Below are positions 57,863 to 64,000 of a stretch of DNA of 64,000 nucleotides, in pieces. Position numbers and translations under genes: made by a program. This DNA comes from Polytrichum commune (taxonomy: Eukaryota > Streptophyta > Polytrichopsida > Polytrichales > Polytrichaceae). The stretch covers positions 59,039,554 to 59,103,553 of the forward strand of contig OX485803.1 in NCBI GenBank assembly GCA_950295325.1, in the 5' to 3' direction. Positions within the stretch are counted from its first letter, which is position 1, and each line of letters starts with the position of its first letter. Under the pieces are notes generated by a model. The model searched no databases and was not told where the DNA came from. It was given only the letters and a program-made list of their open reading frames with translations.

Positions 57863-60568
57863 GGTACGGCAGGTGTGGAGTTTATGATGAGGTCTGCTCA
57901 CAATCCCCAACAGAATACCACCAGTTCCAGCTGTGTGGCAATCTCCTCCGATTTTGTAACTGATTTCCCTCGTCGTAGCTTGTGAGGTGAACTGAACTGA
58001 ACTGCCATGCCATGCGATGGCACATGACATGACATTGGTGGGTAAGAAGCACCCGGAGTTACAAACCGGCATTGCTAAGGTGGGGGCCATACCGGAGACT
58101 CGGGTAATTGTTGTTCCATTAGAAAGAGAATGCCGTGCAATGAAAAGTTACAGTAATTTAAACTAGGAATCGTATTTAATAGGGTTGTTAATGATTCATG
58201 TTGAGAAGGATATTACCTCATTTGATACGTTTCAAGAATGTCCATCATATGTACACTCTAAACTCCGTAATATCAACCCCCATAAAGTCACACATTCTCT
58301 AATATCTTGAAACCCTAGGAAACGGATGTTCATAGTTCAAATCTCACTCCTTATTGTCACATTTCTCTCATGTTAATCATGAATTTAGTCATCAATGCAA
58401 ACCACTAAAGAAGTCAACCCACACCCTCGCATTGCACCATGTGGAGTGTCTTCTTCTTTTTATGTCATTTGTTGGATGTTGGTGCATGCATCCGCCACAT
58501 TGCCCGGGAAAGCCGAGTGGAGTGGACTACACTAGCGAGTCTAGCGTAGATGATGTGAGAACAAATTCAAATTATCCTCACATCTCCTTTGTGTTATTCC
58601 ATAATGTCACATCCTACATTAATTCTATAGTATTATGCATGATCCATGTTAACACTACAAAACTTTGTAATGTCACGTGCACTTTGGTTGCCACAGGTGT
58701 GATACTACGGAGTTTAAAGTGTATACATGTGCAATCTCCCTTGAATAAGTGTGTTACTTTGTAGCCCTCTTGACAATATCATGTTATTGCATGTGGTTCA
58801 TACCTCTAATGAGGGAGTTCCCCCTCTCCCTTGTAAGGGCATCTCCACAAATTGTGGCGAATCTTCATAACAACTACCGAGGGGGAGGGTGGATTGGGAG
58901 AGGAAGGGGAGGATGAAAATGTTGATTGGTATTATAAAGATAGGCATTGTTATTTTTGGCTAGATTACTCTCCAAATTAAGGTCAGAGACTTCAAATCGG
59001 TTTAGTGGGATTGAATTGGGGATGAATAAACAATCATCGACCAACCTATAGAGGGTGATGTTTGTTATTACCCTCAAAGGAGGTGTTATGAAACCAAACC
59101 GTAGAGTTTTATGATGTGAAACTATCACTTATGGTTTCAAAGGGTGGGTTTCATCTTCGATCTTTAAACCTAGCAAACTAGCCTCTACCATCAGCTCTTG
59201 CAATGTTTTGAATGTAAGATTGCATGCTACGTCCCACGTGAGATTCTTGTGCTTCAAATTGATTCAACCTTCCTTAACTTATTCATGAGCATGAAGATTT
59301 TTGACTATTCTATCCAAGATGTACACTCATGTACTCTTCCTATTGGCTTCTGTGAATGAATATGGATATTAAAAATACAACCTTCAACCTTCCCATCTCA
59401 AATGTAACTTGTAGATGGAATAAGGTGGAGCAAACCTGAAAGATATTATTTTCCCAAGAGTCTACTTGAAGATTGACCTAATGCATAAGTCTACATTCAC
59501 TTCAAATCTAGTTATGAGTGTATCTTGTCAAGAAATGGTTCAATGCTAAGGGACATCTCCCTCAAAGTAATCTCATTAAGGCCTCCACGTCGTCCCACAT
59601 ACTTACTCCACACATATATTAATATTATGTTTCACGAATTTAGTGAATAAAATACCTTCCATGAAGACGTCTCAATAACTTTTGTTGTTATTGGGAGCAA
59701 TATGTGAGCATTGGAACCCTTATTCCTCAAAGAAATTGTGTTTCCTTTGCATCCACCTAGAGAGAAAAATGTATTGGTTGGGACTGAATTTCAAGTACAT
59801 TCGTGATTAAAAAGATCATTAAGATCTTGATGGATCTTACAAATTAAATTAAAAATCTCCATAATAAAGGCACACATGCTTATCATCACACAAAAATATC
59901 AATCTTTAGGACAACAAGGCAATCACCCTCTGTAAGTTTTTTGCAAACTTACCAGTATATTAATATGATTCATGCAAAAAAAAACCCTATCACAAATGGA
60001 AATGATTTTATTCATACACGGATGTTAACTACTTACTTCCTCTACCGCCCGCAATGTAATAGTGATACACGTCGATTGCAAGCAACAACAAGACTATAAT
60101 TTACTACATGGACAACTACCATTACTGAGTTTTAACATCAAGGGACGTACTCGGCGTTCAAGGGACTTGAAGAGATTAACATGCAAGACTTTGGGGTCCT
60201 TGTTGCAGCATTCAATCAAGATGGCAAGTGCTTAAAGTCCATCGTGTAAGATAATAATGATATTAGAAGACGCCTTGATTGCATAGATCTTCAGATTCCA
60301 CTTACAAAGTTGCCTCTAGTGTTAGTGCCTTTAGCTGCATTAAATGTTGGATACCTTGATTATGGACACATGTTTTGACTTTTGTTGAATAGAGGGAGTT
60401 TGGACCATCGGGCCGGAGATTCGTGCATGGCACTCAAGTAAAAAGTCATCTGGTAACAAAAATTGGATGAGTCCCACCAAAAGGTTTGGATAGAGCTTAG
60501 TTTAGGTAATTAAGCACCATTGAGTTGGCATGTAAGATGCCTTTGTCCTCTCTTAGATGTTGTAAAGC

Positions 60569-60593
60569 ATTTGCTATTTTGTAAATAGCAAAT
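60569..60593. repeat. Perfect short hairpin
   Basis: ATTTGCTATTT and AAATAGCAAAT are exact reverse complements around TGT. No T-run follows to suggest a terminator, and none is expected in a plant nuclear genome. Confidence 0.7.
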
Positions 60594-62885
60594 ACTCCGT
60601 AAGTAGGAAGGGGCCATTAATGTGGTTTCTGATACCTTAGGCCTCTGTTCTAACCTCCCACAAGTTCTCCCCAAAGTCCAAATGTGGCAAGTCACTATGA
60701 CATATTGTCATAGCTGATTTAATTTTCAATTATTCAATTATTTATTTTGCACATACATATTTTTGATATTTTTGATAAAATTAGTTGTGGTTACAAATAC
60801 CTATGAAAAATCATAATATGTTTTCAAATATTTACATTGTGTAAGCATATTCTTATGACATAAAGTAAAATTTAGTTTATTTTATTTTGATAATATTTCT
60901 AAAGTTTAACTTATATATCCAATCTCATGACATGCATCATAATCAACCCATCAGACACTTGTCTTAATCCAATAATACAATAGATCATGTTAACAAAGGT
61001 CCATGGATAGGATATACTCAGAGATTTCAAGCATTCGACGATACCTTATCCTTATATATTTCTAAGGGATGTGGTAGTTCGCATGCTCATGATAGACTAT
61101 AGGTACGATAAAATTGCCAAAGAATACTGTATTTGCTATTCATGAGAGTAGCAAAGATGGTTGATCATAATTCATATTTGTTCCAAAATTTCTTCCACAA
61201 ATAACGATGTTAATATGATTAATGTAAGGTATAGTCATGAGATGATTCACCAAAAAATCATGTATATTATTCATGAAAATAGAAAAAATTATTGATTATG
61301 TTACATTTATTTAGATGAAAAAGTGTCAAGAGTAATTTTCTTTGAAAATTTTTAGAAACAAATATGATTGTCAAGTGAAAATGAAACCAAATGTGATCTT
61401 AAAAGCAAATAAGACATCATAGAATAAGAGCGCAGAATGTATTTGAAAAGGAAAGATTTTGCATACATGCTAAGTATAACAAGGGGATCTCAAGGAAGAA
61501 GAAAAAATAGTGATCTCAAATCAATAAATTTCTTCCAAAAAATTTGAAGGTTTAGAAAATTGAGAATAAAACTACGAAGGTTTCAAAAAAATGGAAGGTT
61601 TTAATAAAATTTAGGAATTGTTTTTTTCAAAGTGATGAATAGTCAAAATGAAGAGCATGAAGGTCTCATAAGAAAAGGCAAACAAAGAAGAAATGGAGTA
61701 AAGTTTGGGCGTGACAATTAGAAAGAGGAACATAAGCAAGGCAAAACCCTATAAGTACTCAGTGTGGCATGTGAAGGGGCAAGGATGAGAAGGATCCCAC
61801 ACAACCGCAAGTTGTCAAAATTGCAAAGTCAACAACCTAGTGTGCTAACTTAGATTTTTGAAGAATTTGCCAACATGCATGTATCATAGTCCCGCATGCC
61901 ATTCTATTGCTTGAATTGCTTGTAATATAATTGGCATTATCATTGATGAGATGAAAGCAAATGAAGATCGCTTTGGATATGAAAATGCTCGAGTGCCATG
62001 AACCCCCGGCCTAGACCATTATTGTTACTACCAATACAATCCCAATATGTATAATGTTACAGTGTTTCTTGTATGAATCAGTTCCCGAGGAGATTTTGGA
62101 CGTAATCAGTCGAGATCCTAGTGTTTCCAAGCTCAACCACTTACATGTTGGCATCTTTTGGTTTTTCTTCACTAATTTGAAGCATATTCTCTACATTCCT
62201 CTTAAATTGATCGGCGATTTTCCTTAAGTCTTGAATTTCAACTGGTTATTTCTCAAACTCAACCGGTTCACCTGTAACCAAGCAGTCTTTTCTTCCCGTT
62301 CATTGGTACGATTTATAATTAAAATGCATAAAGTTCAATGGCCCAAGAACTCTATACACTGTCCAAAAGAAAACTCAACCCAAGGACATTATATTGGTAG
62401 TAACAAACACAAGATAATTTAAATGTATAATAATATAAAATTTAGTTTACAAACTTTAAAATCATACAAAATGTGTGTAATAACTCAAATCTGCAATATC
62501 TCACATTGATTAATTCCACCTTCGTACAGGTCTTCTCTTGAAACCTATGATCTACGAAGTAAGGTGATTTATGACAGTGCATAAGTACGTCCACTGGCAC
62601 TTCATGTGACTTGTAAATAATTTAATCACTAATAAGGGACTAATCATAATTACTACCTTAAAATGTACTTATTCAGCTTCATGTGAATATATGCATATAG
62701 GCAAGTTCTGACTCCCGTCTGGAATATTAACTGAACCTAGAAGAAAATCCAAAGCTATGCTCAGAAAGGATCGTAAGGGTTGATGTATGTAGAAGGTCAA
62801 GCCATCATGGCTTGTTGACCGCATTAACTTAGTTATCGCCCTTAAGGAACTTAACAATGTTCATAACATAATTAATAAGTAGTGT

Positions 62886-63011
62886 GCGTTCGTTCATGTG
62901 GACCCCGAGAATGGAACCCATGGGATGCTGCAACTAGTGCAAATTTAGATTGAATTCACACTAGCTGCAACATCCATGGTTATATTCACATGGCCCACAT
63001 GAACGAACGTA
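62886..63011. mobile_element. Foldback element with arms of about 55 bp
   Basis: The left arm reads GCGTTCGTTCATGTGG, then CCATGGGATGCTGCAACTAG; the right arm read inward repeats CGTTCGTTCATGTGG, then CCATGGATGTTGCAGCTAG. The loop is short and AT-rich. It is MITE-like, but no target duplication could be fixed. Confidence 0.6.
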
Positions 63012-63076
63012 CAGCTGCTTGACAATGTTATGTATGTTGGAGGACAATGACTACACTATATTTATCGTCACTCTAT

Positions 63077-63098
63077 AATGTTCAAATATTTGAACATT
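63077..63098. repeat. Perfect 22-bp palindrome
   Basis: The sequence centred on CAAATATTTG (AATGTTCAAA followed by its mirror) is identical on both strands over 22 bases. Confidence 0.85.
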
Positions 63099-64000
63099 GT
63101 AAATCTGTAGTACCCAAAATCTTGCAAAACATGACACACATGGCTACTTTTTCGTTTTAGTGTTAGTGACACTACATGGACGGTGTACGATTAGTGTTGA
63201 GCAAGACGAATAGAATGGGTGAACAACAAATACAATGTTAAGTGTACTTCTTATACTACAAGTTAAGTATGATTGTACATTAGACACAGGCATTCAAGTG
63301 GATGGTGTGTAAAATCTGGCCAGCCAACTAGGTAGGTAGGACTAAGACCCACTGTCAATCGCAAATGATAACATTGTGGGAGCACGATAAGCAAAGAAAC
63401 TTCTTATTTCCCATTCATGCTCCCGCTCATGCATTTCCCATTGGCCTCATGAGTGGCCCGAGGAGCATCTTTGTAACCTCAGTGAAGGAGTCAATCCATA
63501 GTCAAAACCTACCGACTGCTCCTGCTGCCTGCTGTGGCCCCCATAGCCAGCCAGTCCAAGACAAAGTTCATAATCACATCATACACACGGCCTGGAGAAT
63601 CGAGATAGAGAGACAATGAGCGATTCCAAGGCTCCAAGTTGACCGAGGCCGAGTCTCTTGAGTAGTCGATTGCTTCGCTCGATGCAGGAACTTCCATTAA
63701 GGTATCTCCCCCCCCCCCCCCCCTTCTTCCCTCCATCTCCCACATACAATTTCGGCAGTTGAATTGGAACGGAAATAGCATCGCCCGGCTAGTAAGCGGC
63801 AGTTGTGGTACACGAAATTTGCCGTTTCAAGTTTTTCAGTAAGAATAGTTGGGGTTGAGAGTTCAAAGTGAAGACTGAGTAATGATATCACATGCAAGCG
63901 CACCTCTCATTCATCCAATGTAAAAGCCTTCAAATAGTATGCAACTCAATTGCTATTTCAACCCTAGGGACTTCGAATTAGTCTAGTCCAAATCGACTGA
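63099..64000. other. Intergenic DNA to the window edge
   Basis: No gene recognised. A C-run of about 16 bases lies at 63,707-63,723. The minus frame at 63,509-63,781 reads through that run into a glycine stretch and is not credible as a gene. Confidence 0.4.

Larger units (their letters stand above)
56491..62885. other. AT-rich intergenic DNA, no gene recognised
   Basis: No supported gene. Minor structures include a (GGGC)n stretch at 57,839-57,862 and a short hairpin at 60,569-60,593. Open frames such as 58,354-58,764 show no domain or coding bias that I can defend. Confidence 0.4.

Noticed and set aside
63509-63781. Minus open frame with a glycine stretch
   Set aside because: The glycines come from the poly-C tract, and no conserved domain is visible.
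1-64000. tRNA and rRNA genes
   Set aside because: I looked for T-arm and anticodon-arm patterns and rRNA landmarks and saw none that hold. A tRNA scan would be decisive.

Overview
The window is nuclear DNA of a land plant. It carries long intron-poor receptor-kinase genes with plant-type splice sites, hAT and Ty3/gypsy transposon remains, minisatellites, foldback elements and much AT-rich gene-poor sequence. The retroelement remnants and the EMS1-type receptor kinases made me think of a non-seed plant, perhaps a moss, but that is an inference and not a firm call.

Layout. 1-7,966 is repeat-rich intergenic DNA with a palindromic 60-bp tandem array, a decayed retroelement coding fragment and a 147-bp tandem array. 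7,967-11,203 (minus) is a decayed hAT transposase gene with recognisable introns and three in-frame stops, followed by its repeat-rich 5' region. 11,656-17,150 is mostly unassigned DNA with a hairpin and a MITE that has a TAA target duplication. About 17,150-24,800 (plus) and about 46,000-53,490 (minus) are two copies of one 7.5-kb block in inverted orientation. Each holds one intact two-exon LRR receptor kinase of the EMS1/EXS type, 1,359 codons long in both copies. Between them lie an unrecognised repeat-module protein gene (28.1-29.3 kb), a three-exon F-box gene (29.8-31.3 kb) and a decayed FCP1/NIF-like phosphatase gene on the minus strand (33.5-36.6 kb). The phosphatase gene is split by a 1.7-kb non-autonomous hAT element with an exact 8-bp target duplication. 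Further on come a 2.1-kb inverted repeat (37.0-39.2 kb), decayed coding sequence of unknown type (36.8-41.5 kb) and a Ty3/gypsy gag remnant with a primer-binding site (43.2-44.4 kb). 53.5-54.5 kb is a 250-bp tandem array directly outside the second duplication block. The rest, to 64,000, is AT-rich DNA with small foldback structures.

The best-supported biology is the inverted receptor-kinase pair. Exon 1 differs at about 32 of 386 residues, while most of exon 2 is almost identical even at silent sites, and the kinase activation segment and C-terminus differ again. This mosaic is the pattern expected from gene conversion between inverted copies. Copy B (minus) has the family-typical activation segment; copy A (plus) has changed several conserved positions.

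I found no tRNA, rRNA, CRISPR array or defence-like operon. Intron boundaries were placed by hand from frame continuity and GT/AG sites, so they are predictions.
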